A DNA stretch of 7,158 nt from Chloroflexota bacterium (lineage in GTDB: Bacteria > Chloroflexota > UBA6077), in the NCBI GenBank assembly GCA_023380955.1, contig JAMCTB010000113.1, positions 1-7,158 on the forward strand, given 5' to 3'. A program made the translations under genes and the position numbers. The notes under the pieces were generated by a model, which saw only the letters and a program-made list of their open reading frames with translations, had not been told where the DNA came from and made no database searches. Positions within the stretch are counted from its first letter, which is position 1. Each line of letters starts with the position of its first letter. This document shows, piece by piece, positions 1 to 6,079 of the stretch.

Positions 1-10
1 GGAGGCTGCC

Positions 11-706
11 ATGGCAGAGAAGGTTGTCGGTATCCTGGGCGGCATGGGACCTGAGGCAACAATCGACCTGTTTCAGAAGATCGTGGCGGCCACCCCTGCC
101 AGGATCGATCAGGAGCACCTCCGGATACTCATAGACAACAACCCCAGGATCCCCGACCGCACGGCGGCCCTGCTCCACGGCGGGGAAGACCCCACCCCCC
201 TGCTCCAGGCCACGGCCCGCAACCTGGAGCGGGCCGGCGCCGACTTCCTGATAATGCCCTGCAACTCGGCCCACCTCTTCTACGACAGGATCGTGGAGGC
301 AGTCCGCATCCCGGTCCTCCACATCGCCGACGAGGCGGTGGCGGAATCGCTGCGCCGCTACCCAGGGATCGAGACGGTTGGGGTTCTGGCCGCCACGGGC
401 ACGGCCCGACTGGGGCTGTACCACAAGAGGCTCGAGGCCAGGGGGATCCGAGCCCTCTCCCCCTCCGACGCGGACCAGGAGATCGTCCACGCGGCCATCT
501 TCAACGTGAAGGCCGGGGACAAGGGCCCGGCGGTGCGGGAGAGTATCCGAGGAGTGGCCGAGAGGATGGCCGGACAGGGGGCTCAGCTTCTGCTCACCGC
601 CTGCACCGAGCTGCCCCTGATCCTCCAGGACGGCGACGTCGGCGTGCCGGTGCTGGACCCCACCCTGGCGCTGGCCCACGCGGCCGTGCGGCTGGCCCGG
701 TCGTAG
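11..706 (+). CDS. Aspartate/glutamate racemase family protein (amino-acid racemase)
   Basis: Predicted cofactor-independent racemase of the Asp/Glu racemase superfamily. It would interconvert L- and D-amino acids in the cytoplasm by a two-cysteine acid/base mechanism. Seen in the 231-residue product: an N-terminal GILGGMGPEAT motif (residues 7-17), the first catalytic-type cysteine in MPCNSAH (Cys84), and the second in TACTEL (Cys198). Both cysteines and their flanking motifs are intact, and the length is normal for the family (about 230). The ATG follows GGAGG at positions 1-5 with a 5-nt gap, so the start is well supported. Substrate cannot be assigned from sequence: aspartate is the usual guess, but many relatives of the RacX/YgeA type use other amino acids. 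The gene converges on the broken HAD gene with only 9 bp between stop codons. Any operon partners would lie left of the window. Confidence 0.9.
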   Translation: MAEKVVGILGGMGPEATIDLFQKIVAATPARIDQEHLRILIDNNPRIPDRTAALLHGGEDPTPLLQATARNLERAGADFLIMPCNSAHLFYDRIVEAVRIPVLHIADEAVAESLRRYPGIETVGVLAATGTARLGLYHKRLEARGIRALSPSDADQEIVHAAIFNVKAGDKGPAVRESIRGVAERMAGQGAQLLLTACTELPLILQDGDVGVPVLDPTLALAHAAVRLARS

Positions 707-719
707 CAAGGATTGCTAC
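703..719. other. Small perfect palindrome covering both convergent stop codons
   Basis: GTAGCAA (703-709), loop GGA, TTGCTAC (713-719) form a 7-bp perfect stem. The plus-strand TAG stop of the racemase gene (704-706) lies in the left arm and the minus-strand TAG stop of the HAD gene (716-718) in the right arm. It is the only hairpin between the two convergent genes. It is AT/GC mixed and has no T-tract, so it would be a weak terminator at best. Confidence 0.4.
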
Positions 720-1498
720 AGGATCTCGCCCACGTCTTTGAGGATGTAGTCGGGCGGCCACTCGGAGGCGAGGGCCTCCTCCCGGGAGGTCACACCGGTG
801 AGCACCAGAACGGTACCGATGTCAGCTCCCTTTCCCCCCGCGATGTCGCTGTCCAGCCGATCCCCCACCATGACCATCCGTCCAGGACCCAGCAGGGAGC
901 GGGCCACCTCGATCATACCCGGCTCCGGCTTGCCGATGGAGATGGCCTTCTGGCCACTGGCCACCTCGATGCCCGCCAGGACGGCACCGGTGGCGGGCAC
1001 CACCCCCTCAGGGGTCGGGAAGGTGGCGTCCCGGTTGGTGGTGAAGAAGAGGGCTCCCGCCTGCAGAGCGAAGGTGGCCACCATCATCTCGTTGTAGTCG
1101 AAGTCGTTGTGGCCGCCCACCACCACGAAGTCGGCTGTTCGGCCATCGAGCCCCTCCAGCACCCGCAGCCCCGCGGATCGCATCTCCTCCTTCAGCCCGG
1201 CGCTCCCCACCACGAAGACGCTCATGCCATCGATGGGGTAGCGCCCCTTCAGCTACATGGCCGTGGCCCAGCCGCAGCTGAGGATCTCGTCGACGCGGGC
1301 CTCGATCCCCATGCGCCGCAGCTTCGCCGCGTAGCCGTCGCGGGGGCTGCGGGGGTCGTTGGTGAGGAACAGGATCCCTTTGCCCCGCCGCCTCAACTCG
1401 GCCAGGGTGGAGGGCGCCGCGGGGATCACCTGATCGCGCAGGTAGAGGCAGCCGTCCAGATCGAAGAGGAAGTGATCGAAGAGGTCGACTACAGGCAT
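716..1498 (-). pseudogene. NagD-like HAD-superfamily sugar/nucleotide phosphatase, interrupted by one in-frame TAG
   Basis: Read through its internal stop, the gene encodes about 260 residues, the normal size of NagD/p-nitrophenylphosphatase-type HAD hydrolases (class IIA). All four HAD motifs are present: FDLDGCLY with Asp13 and Asp15 (motif I), FLTND with Thr46 (motif II), IGKPEP with Lys190 (motif III), and VGDRLDSDI with Asp213/Asp218 (motif IV). The start ATG (1496-1498) follows GAGGGTGTT on the minus strand. Codon 82 (1253-1255) is TAG. The same frame continues without shift as LKGRYPIDG and then MSVFVVG, so a single nonsense change splits the gene. In E. coli NagD the aligned position (ATADFL) is aromatic, so TAC or TAT to TAG is the likely change. 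The truncated product would keep motifs I-II and lose III-IV, so it should be inactive. A restart at ATG 1225 would lack the nucleophile. It follows lepA on the same strand across a repeat-filled gap. A sequencing error is an equal alternative. Confidence 0.85.
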
Positions 1499-1526
1499 AA
1501 CACCCTCAGCAATGCAACAGTTGGAG

Positions 1527-1674
1527 CGTAGGGCAGGGCGCTCTGCCCTGCCGCCCGTCCCTGCCATCGACCGCCGGGCGGCGGGGCACAGGGCCCCGCC
1601 CTACGCCGTTCAAGCCATCGCCCGGGCGGCGGGCACAGGCGTGGCGACGTGCTCGCTCGCGCCACGCGCCCTAC
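1527..1674. repeat. Compound palindromic intergenic repeat (three hairpins) between lepA and the HAD gene
   Basis: Three perfect stems lie in tandem. GGCAGGGC (1532-1539) pairs with GCCCTGCC (1545-1552) over a 5-nt loop. GGCGGGGC (1580-1587) pairs with GCCCCGCC (1593-1600) over a 5-nt loop. GCGTGGCG (1639-1646) pairs with CGCCACGC (1660-1667) over a 13-nt loop. CGTAGGGC (1527-1534) is the inverted mate of GCCCTACG (1598-1605), and GCCCTAC recurs at 1668-1674. A degenerate direct repeat beginning GCCATCG and ending CACAG occupies 1563-1591 and 1614-1638, a 51-bp period. No T-tract follows any stem, so this looks more like a REP/MITE-type element than a dedicated terminator. It could still protect or end the lepA transcript, which runs into it from the right. 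Confidence 0.7.
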
Positions 1675-1690
1675 ATTACGTAGTTCGGAA

Positions 1691-3493
1691 TTACTCGCCG
1701 AGCTTCAGCACGGCCATGAAGGCTTCCTGGGGGATCTCCACGTTCCCCACCCGCTTCATCCGCTTCTTCCCCTCGGCCTGCTTCTCCAGCAGCTTCCGCT
1801 TGCGGGTCACGTCGCCGCCGTAGCACTTGGCCAGAACGTTCTTCCGCATGGCGCTGATGGTCTCACGGGCGATCACCTTGCCACCGATGGCGGCCTGGAG
1901 GGGAACCTCGAACAGCTGGCGGGGGATCAGCTTCCGCAGCTTGGACACCAGCTCCCGGCCCTGTGAGTAGGCTTTGTCCACGTGGGTTATCAGCGACAGG
2001 GCGTCCACCGGTTGGCCGTTCACCAGGATGTCCAGCTTCACCAGCTTCGACTCCCGGTAGCCCTCGTAGCTGTAGTCCAGGGAGGCGTAGCCCTGGGTCC
2101 GGGACTTGAGCTGGTCGTAGAACTCCACCAGCAGCTCGGACAGCGGCATGTCGTAGTTGAGGAGCACCCTCTGCTCGTCCAGGTAGTCCATCTTGATGAA
2201 CTCGGAGCGTCGCCCCTGCATCATCTCCATGATGGTACCGATGTGGCGGCTGGGCGCGATGATGCTGATCCGCACCCACGGCTCCTCGATCCAGGCGATC
2301 TCACCCGGGTCCGGCAGCTTGGAAGGTCCATCCACCGCCAGCTCTCGGCCGTCGGTGGTGAACACCTTGTACTCCACGCTGGGGGAGGTCACCAGCAGAT
2401 CCAGGTCGTACTCCCGCTCCAGCCTCTCCTGGACGATCTCCATGTGGAGCATCCCCAGGAAGCCGCAGCGGAAGCCGAAGCCCAGCGCCACGGAGCTCTC
2501 CGGCTCGTAGGAGAGGGAAGCGTCGTTCAGCCGAAGCTTGTCCAGGGCGTCCCGGAGGGCACCGTAGTCCTCGCCCACCACCGGATAGAGGCCGGCGAAC
2601 ACCATCGGCTTTATCGGCTTGTAGCCGGGCAGAGGCTGCTGGGCCGGGTTTTCCACGTCGGTAAGGGTATCGCCCACCTGCATCTCCCGGACGTTCTTCA
2701 GGCCGGTCGCCACGTACCCCACCTCTCCCGTGTCCAGCCGGTCAACGGGGGAGAGTCGGGGACGGAACACCCCCACCTCCAGACACTCCAGGGTCTGGCC
2801 CGTGGCCATTGCCTGCAGCTTGTCCCCGGCGCCGATCGCTCCGTCCATCACCCGAACGTAGCTGATGACCCCCTTGTAGGGGTCGTAGTGGGAGTCGAAG
2901 ACCAGGGCCCGCAGCGGCTGGTGGTGCTGCCCTCGCGGCGGGGGAATCCGGTGGACGATTGCCTCCAGGATCTCGTCCACGCCGGCCCCATCCTTGGCCG
3001 AGGCGTAGATCACCTCGTCGGCGGGCAGCCCCACCACATCTTCGATCTGCTTCGCCACCTTCTCCGGCTCGGCGCTGGGGAGGTCGATCTTGTTCACCAC
3101 GGGAATGATGGTGAGGTCGTGCTCCAGGGCCAGGTACACGTTGGCAAGGGTCTGGGCCTCGACCCCCTGGGCAGCATCCACCACCAAGAGGGCACCCTCG
3201 CAGGCGGCCAGGCTGCGGGACACCTCGTAGGTGAAATCCACGTGACCCGGGGTGTCGATCAGGTTGAGCTGATGCTCGACCCCCTGGCGATCCCGGTAGG
3301 CGAGCCGCACGGCCTGGGCCTTGATGGTGATCCCCTTCTCGCGCTCCAGATCCATCTGGTCCAGCACCTGTTCCGTCATCTGTCGGGCGTCGATGGTGCC
3401 GGTGCGCTCCAACAGCCGGTCCGCAAGGGTGGACTTGCCGTGATCTATGTGGGCTATGATGCAGAAGTTTCTGATCTTGTCCTGGCTCGTCAC
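1691..3493 (-). CDS. lepA: Elongation factor 4 (LepA), ribosome back-translocase-type GTPase
   Basis: LepA/EF-4 is a cytoplasmic GTPase that binds the ribosome and affects translocation, 30S biogenesis and translation under stress. The 600-residue product has the normal family length. GTPase motifs seen: AHIDHGKST (14-22, P-loop), REKGITI with Thr56 (switch I), DTPGH (80-84), NKID (134-137) and SAK (165-167). The C-terminus has the LepA signature [14 protein letters not shown] followed by [18 protein letters not shown], a domain absent from EF-G. The start codon is GTG (3491-3493). GAGGT lies about 10 nt upstream on the minus strand, and the protein begins at the expected place ([16 protein letters not shown]). 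The gene is intact. It is transcribed leftwards, divergently from htrA, with a leader of about 100 nt and an extended -10 promoter over an inverted repeat. Confidence 0.98.
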   Translation of the reverse strand: MTSQDKIRNFCIIAHIDHGKSTLADRLLERTGTIDARQMTEQVLDQMDLEREKGITIKAQAVRLAYRDRQGVEHQLNLIDTPGHVDFTYEVSRSLAACEGALLVVDAAQGVEAQTLANVYLALEHDLTIIPVVNKIDLPSAEPEKVAKQIEDVVGLPADEVIYASAKDGAGVDEILEAIVHRIPPPRGQHHQPLRALVFDSHYDPYKGVISYVRVMDGAIGAGDKLQAMATGQTLECLEVGVFRPRLSPVDRLDTGEVGYVATGLKNVREMQVGDTLTDVENPAQQPLPGYKPIKPMVFAGLYPVVGEDYGALRDALDKLRLNDASLSYEPESSVALGFGFRCGFLGMLHMEIVQERLEREYDLDLLVTSPSVEYKVFTTDGRELAVDGPSKLPDPGEIAWIEEPWVRISIIAPSRHIGTIMEMMQGRRSEFIKMDYLDEQRVLLNYDMPLSELLVEFYDQLKSRTQGYASLDYSYEGYRESKLVKLDILVNGQPVDALSLITHVDKAYSQGRELVSKLRKLIPRQLFEVPLQAAIGGKVIARETISAMRKNVLAKCYGGDVTRKRKLLEKQAEGKKRMKRVGNVEIPQEAFMAVLKLGE

Positions 3494-3597
3494 GGGATTC
3501 GGTACCTCAAGAGACCCGATAAAAGGGGCCCGTTGGCGACACCCACAACGGGGGATCGCGCCTCCGGACCCCGATCATCCTTGCCATATTGGATCTC

Positions 3598-3606
3598 ATT
3601 ATACCA
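3598..3606 (-). promoter_or_regulatory. Probable lepA promoter (extended -10)
   Basis: On the minus strand TGGTATAAT reads as a perfect -10 hexamer (TATAAT, 3598-3603) with a TGn extension. A -35 at 16-18 bp upstream would fall in GC-rich sequence with no match, which is tolerable for an extended -10 promoter. The predicted transcription start is near 3591, giving a leader of roughly 98 nt to the GTG start. The hexamer overlaps one arm of the inverted repeat at 3601-3640. Confidence 0.55.
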
Positions 3607-3640
3607 TAGGGCTGGGGCCGGCCGGCCCAGCCTATGGTAT
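3601..3640. repeat. Large inverted repeat in the lepA/htrA divergent promoter region
   Basis: ATACCATAGG (3601-3610) pairs with CCTATGGTAT (3631-3640). CTGGG (3612-3616) pairs with CCCAG (3626-3630), leaving one bulged G at 3611. This gives 15 bp of dyad symmetry around a GC-only centre, and GGCCGGCCGGCC at 3616-3627 is itself palindromic. The left arm overlaps the lepA -10. It may be an operator for a dimeric regulator shared by lepA and htrA or a cruciform-forming element. No convincing promoter was found for htrA itself in 3494-3702. Confidence 0.6.
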
Positions 3641-3702
3641 GGAAAGTGCCAGCTACAACCTGGTGAAGGGCGGAGGAGGCCCCGAGGAAGGAAGCCTGGC
3701 AG

Positions 3703-4971
3703 ATGCAGTCCATCCCTAAGAACCTGGCCCTCTTGTTTATCGGCTCGCTCCTGGGCGCCACCGTCGCCCTGGGCATCTCAACTTTCCAGCCCGCGGGAAA
3801 CCACAGCCCCGCGACGTCCAACAGCTCGCCTCGGACGGTCGAAGCCAGCCCGGCGATATTGGGCGAGGAGGTGACCGCGGAGATCTACCAACGGCTGACC
3901 CCGGCCGTCGTCAACGTCACCAATCGTCGGGCACCCACTTCTGGCGGCATCGACAGCCCGTTCCCGGAGAGGGGGGTCGGCTCCGGCGTGATCGTCGACG
4001 ACCAGGGGCACATCCTGACCAACAATCACGTGGTCGATAGGGCCGACAAGCTGGACGTCACCCTGGTGGACGGAACCCGGGTACCGGCCCAGTTGATAGG
4101 CCGGGATCCCGGGAACGACCTGGCCCTCATTCAGATAGAGGTGAACGACCGGGTCAAGCCCAAGATAGCCGTTGCACCGCTGGGAGACTCGGACAGGCTG
4201 CTGCCCGGCCAAGCGGCCATCGCCATCGGAATTCAGATAGAGGTGAACGACCGGGTCAAGCCCAAGATAGCCGTTGCACCGCTGGGCGACTCGGACAGGC
4301 TGCTGCCCGGCCAAGCGGCCATCGCCATCGGAAACCCCTTTGGCTTCCAGAGCAGCATGACCAGCGGCATTATCAGCTCCCTCGGCCGCACCTTCGCGAC
4401 CGACTCCGGCCGCCCGATCCGCCACATGATCCAAACCGACGCGGCCATCAACCCCGGCAACTCGGGTGGTCCGCTGATCAACTCCGCCGGCCAGGTGGTG
4501 GGGATCAACACCGCCATCGAGAGCCCGGTCAGGGGCTTCGTCGGCATCGGGTTCGCCGTACCCATCAACGTTGCCCGCCGGGTCCTGCCGGACATGATGG
4601 CGGGCCAGACGGTCTCCCACGCCTGGCTGGGAGTATCGGGAATAACCCTCGACGAGGAGACGGCCCGAACGGCGGGGCTCAACGCGGCCGCCGGGGTCTA
4701 CGTCGTTCACGTGCTGCCCAACAGCCCGGCCGACAGGGCTTCCCTGAGGGGAGCCATAGCCACCAGCGGAGCCTCGGGGGCCTTTAACGGTCAGCTCCCC
4801 ATTGGGGGAGACGTGGTGACCTCGGTGGACGGCCGGCCGCTGTCGTCGGCCGATCAGCTTACCGACTACGTGGACTCGAAGAGGGCTGGAGACCAGGTCA
4901 CCCTGACCTTACTGCGGGACGGCAATCCCCTGGAGGTGCGGGTAACGCTGGGAGATTGGCCGGAGGGCTGA
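3703..4971 (+). CDS. HtrA/DegP-family trypsin-like serine protease with PDZ domain, carrying an internal 34-residue duplication
   Basis: An envelope quality-control protease that degrades or refolds misfolded exported proteins outside the cytoplasmic membrane. Layout of the 422-residue product: an N-terminal hydrophobic signal/anchor (about residues 8-27), a short Ser/Pro/Thr-rich linker, a trypsin-like protease domain, and one PDZ domain (about 305-418). Catalytic triad: His109 in TNNHVVD, Asp139 in GNDLAL, Ser254 in NPGNSGGPL; all are intact. Residues 143-176 are repeated exactly as 177-210 (IQIEVND to AIAIG), so Asp-Ser spacing is 115 rather than the 81 it would be without the copy. Other HtrA proteins have the segment once, running straight into AIGNPFGF. 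The extra copy adds beta-strand sequence to the protease core and may impair folding. The ATG follows an AGGAAGGA ribosome-binding region. The gene is divergent from lepA and ends in a strong hairpin. Confidence 0.95.
   Translation: MQSIPKNLALLFIGSLLGATVALGISTFQPAGNHSPATSNSSPRTVEASPAILGEEVTAEIYQRLTPAVVNVTNRRAPTSGGIDSPFPERGVGSGVIVDDQGHILTNNHVVDRADKLDVTLVDGTRVPAQLIGRDPGNDLALIQIEVNDRVKPKIAVAPLGDSDRLLPGQAAIAIGIQIEVNDRVKPKIAVAPLGDSDRLLPGQAAIAIGNPFGFQSSMTSGIISSLGRTFATDSGRPIRHMIQTDAAINPGNSGGPLINSAGQVVGINTAIESPVRGFVGIGFAVPINVARRVLPDMMAGQTVSHAWLGVSGITLDEETARTAGLNAAAGVYVVHVLPNSPADRASLRGAIATSGASGAFNGQLPIGGDVVTSVDGRPLSSADQLTDYVDSKRAGDQVTLTLLRDGNPLEVRVTLGDWPEG
4129..4332 (+). repeat. 102-bp in-frame tandem duplication inside htrA
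   Basis: Copy 1 is 4129-4230 and copy 2 is 4231-4332. They differ at one base only, A at 4185 against C at 4287, which turns GGA into GGC, both glycine. The unit is 34 codons, so the frame is kept. Flanking microhomology is a single A. The family-typical continuation (NPFGF) follows only copy 2, and the typical lead-in (GNDLAL) precedes only copy 1, so one copy is surplus. The junction happens to create GAATTC at 4229-4234. Confidence 0.97.
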
Positions 4972-4975
4972 GAGA

Positions 4976-5030
4976 GGGACCCCACCCCCGGCCCCTCCCC
5001 GCTTCGGGGAGGGGCCGGGGGTGAGGTCCT
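4976..5030. terminator. Bidirectional hairpin between convergent htrA and the 150-residue membrane-protein gene
   Basis: An 18-bp perfect stem, 4983-5000 with 5006-5023, closes a GCTTC pentaloop. After one C-A mismatch (4982/5024) pairing resumes for seven more bases (4976-4981 with 5025-5030, the last pair being G-T), except that pairing is counted inclusively to a total of about 24 pairs. It fills the 65-bp gap between the htrA stop (4969-4971) and the convergent stop (5037-5039). No T-tract follows on either strand, so termination would rest on stem strength alone or on RNA processing. The C-rich arm with its inverted G-rich arm also resembles dispersed intergenic palindromes of GC-rich genomes. 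Confidence 0.75.
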
Positions 5031-5036
5031 CCCAGC

Positions 5037-5489
5037 CTAGTGCTGAGACCGCCGCCACCGCTGGCCGGCCGGCGGTCGCACGTACACGATGTTCGCCGTG
5101 CGCATGTAATCCTGCTCGTTGCCCTCGATCATCAGCTTGTGCATCAGCACGACGTCCGCCTGAGGCAGATGTTCCACCGGCTCCACACACACCCTCATGG
5201 CCAGCCTGTCCGCCTCGTAGACGTCCACCCAACCCGGCCGCCCGGGAACACGATAGACCCTCCCCGCCACCCGCCGGCTGGGCACGGTCAGGTAGCCGGT
5301 CTGAAGCAGCTGCTGGTGCTCCCCATCGGAGAGCATCTCTCGCAGCAGCGCCGCCGCCCTGCCCTCCGCCTCGGGGTCCAGATCCTGTGGAGGAAACAGG
5401 TAGTAGTGGCACCACAGCTTCCAAACCATCACGAACGTGAGGATGCAGGCCAGCACCAGAAGCTGGGGGCCCTGCTGGAGCTCCATCAT
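5037..5489 (-). CDS. Small single-span membrane protein of unknown function
   Basis: I do not recognise a named family. The 150-residue product starts MMELQQG and has one hydrophobic segment (about residues 9-32, rich in Leu, Val, Phe, Trp and Tyr), followed by a soluble part of about 115 residues. Charged residues after the span begin with DLDPEAEGRAAALLREML, a likely amphipathic helix. A beta-rich middle follows (GYLTVPS, RVYRVPGRPGWVDVYE), then VVLMHKLMIEGNE and a basic tail. It starts inside the stop of the upstream 81-residue gene (ATGA overlap, 5486-5489), so the two are probably translationally coupled. Either of two adjacent ATGs (5489 or 5486) could be used; GGCGGGG precedes them. 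The protein is likely membrane-anchored with its soluble domain on one face. Orientation and function are unknown. The ORF follows its neighbour's codon use and is bounded by a terminator, so I take it as real. Confidence 0.75.
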   Translation of the reverse strand: MMELQQGPQLLVLACILTFVMVWKLWCHYYLFPPQDLDPEAEGRAAALLREMLSDGEHQQLLQTGYLTVPSRRVAGRVYRVPGRPGWVDVYEADRLAMRVCVEPVEHLPQADVVLMHKLMIEGNEQDYMRTANIVYVRPPAGQRWRRSQH

Positions 5490-5731
5490 CCCCCCGCCAC
5501 CCGCGGCACCACCACGATCTGGTCCGCCTCGGGGTCAAATCGATCTATCCTGGTGGCTGGGGTGGCGGCACTCACCCGGAAGGCGGTGGCGCCGTTCCGC
5601 AGCGCCTCCTGAAAGATACGCTCGGCCTCCCGCACGGCCTCCTCAGCCTCTGGATCGCCCGTCTCCGCCTGCTTCTGATCCCACATCACGGTCCGATCAC
5701 CCTTGATCGATAGCACTCGCAGCTTGCCCAT
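5486..5731 (-). CDS. 81-residue protein with C-terminal Gly-Gly (MoaD/ThiS-like tail), function unknown
   Basis: The product starts MGKLRVLSIKGDRTVMW (a likely beta hairpin). It continues with a charged helix (about residues 24-44, EAEEAVREAERIFQEALR), a strand GATAFRV, then RIDRFDPEADQIVVVP and ends RVAGG at residue 81. The order beta hairpin, helix, strands and a terminal Gly-Gly resembles the beta-grasp sulfur carriers MoaD/ThiS, whose ends read like IPPVAGG. That is a resemblance, not a family match, and the rest of the sequence is not MoaD-like. The start is placed at ATG 5731 because GGAGGC (5738-5743) sits 6 nt upstream; the in-frame TTG at 5749 has no such site. It overlaps the next gene by ATGA. 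No E1-like, MoaE or JAB gene is in the window to support a conjugation or sulfur-transfer role. Confidence 0.75.
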   Translation of the reverse strand: MGKLRVLSIKGDRTVMWDQKQAETGDPEAEEAVREAERIFQEALRNGATAFRVSAATPATRIDRFDPEADQIVVVPRVAGG

Positions 5732-6035
5732 CTCTCTGCCTCCCGCCAAGAAACGCTACTCCGGCTCGGGTCCGGCTCGGGCCGGCGGCCCCTCCCGAGG
5801 GCCGACAGCCGCAGTTCGCGGATTCGCCTCTGGCCAGGTAGCTAAGCAACGGCCGACGACGACAGCAGGCTCGATACTGTCCAGGTCACCCCCTTCCCGG
5901 TGGGAAAACGGCGCGCCCGCCTGAGCGGCTCAGGCGGGCGCTGAACGGGCAGGCTCTCCTCGCAGACGGTTGGTGCGTCCTACCTGCCGCCACCACCATA
6001 GCAGAAGCTATAGAGAGCATCTTCCTACTGGACCT
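5732..6035 (-). other. Gene-free stretch: long structured 5' leader (or small RNA) ahead of the 81/150-residue gene pair
   Basis: No coding region or known RNA family is recognisable here. If the strong minus-strand promoter at 6036-6063 is used, the transcript would begin near 6029 and run about 298 nt before the ATG at 5731. Read on the minus strand it holds a nested hairpin, GGCAGG (5988-5983) with CCTGCC (5953-5948) enclosing CGCA with TGCG (5977-5974 with 5964-5961). Next comes a 13-bp terminator-like stem (5941-5913), and near the gene lie GC-rich stems such as CGGCCC with GGGCCG (5804-5799 with 5791-5786) and two near-identical CCGGCTCGGG units (5761-5770 and 5772-5780 plus 5781). This could be a regulatory leader, an attenuated small RNA, or simply untranslated sequence. 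Confidence 0.4.
5905..5941 (-). terminator. Possible intrinsic terminator or attenuator in the leader of the 81/150-residue gene pair
   Basis: A perfect 13-bp stem, GCGCCCGCCTGAG (5913-5925) with CTCAGGCGGGCGC (5929-5941), closes a 3-nt loop. On the minus strand it is followed, after GCCG, by TTTT (5908-5905) and then CCC. The T-tract is short, so efficiency is doubtful. Position, between the only strong minus promoter and the genes, would suit attenuation. On the plus strand nothing T-rich follows. Confidence 0.45.
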
Positions 6036-6063
6036 ACTATACTCCTCTTGATGGCTGTGTCAA
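6036..6063 (-). promoter_or_regulatory. Strong sigma-70-type promoter facing the 81/150-residue gene pair
   Basis: On the minus strand TTGACA (6058-6063, perfect) is separated by 16 bp from TATAGT (6036-6041, five of six). Predicted start is near 6029. It is the best minus-strand promoter seen between rpsT and the gene pair, though it lies about 300 nt from the first ATG. Confidence 0.6.
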
Positions 6064-6079
6064 TACGCTTTCCGCCGAG

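Noticed and set aside
1253..1255. Recoding of TAG as an amino acid (alternative genetic code or pyrrolysine)
   Set aside because: The racemase, rpsT and the 150-residue gene all end in TAG at normal positions, so TAG works as stop here.
713..1531. 272-residue plus-strand open frame opposite the HAD gene
   Set aside because: The HAD motifs are on the minus strand. The plus frame is rich in His and Gly and shows no family feature.
1982..3874. 630-residue plus-strand open frame antisense to lepA and running into htrA
   Set aside because: It is rich in His, Gln, Leu and Val with no domain, starts inside lepA and overlaps the unmistakable lepA and htrA N-terminus. It is a GC-rich antisense shadow.
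4229..4234. EcoRI site (GAATTC) exactly at the duplication junction, suggesting a cloning chimera
   Set aside because: The left end of copy 1 reads CATTC and the right end of copy 2 GAAAC, so a restriction-ligation event would not produce this arrangement. The site arises by chance from joining GGA to ATTC.
3778..4710. 310-residue minus-strand open frame opposite htrA
   Set aside because: It mirrors htrA, including the same duplication, and has no recognisable motif.
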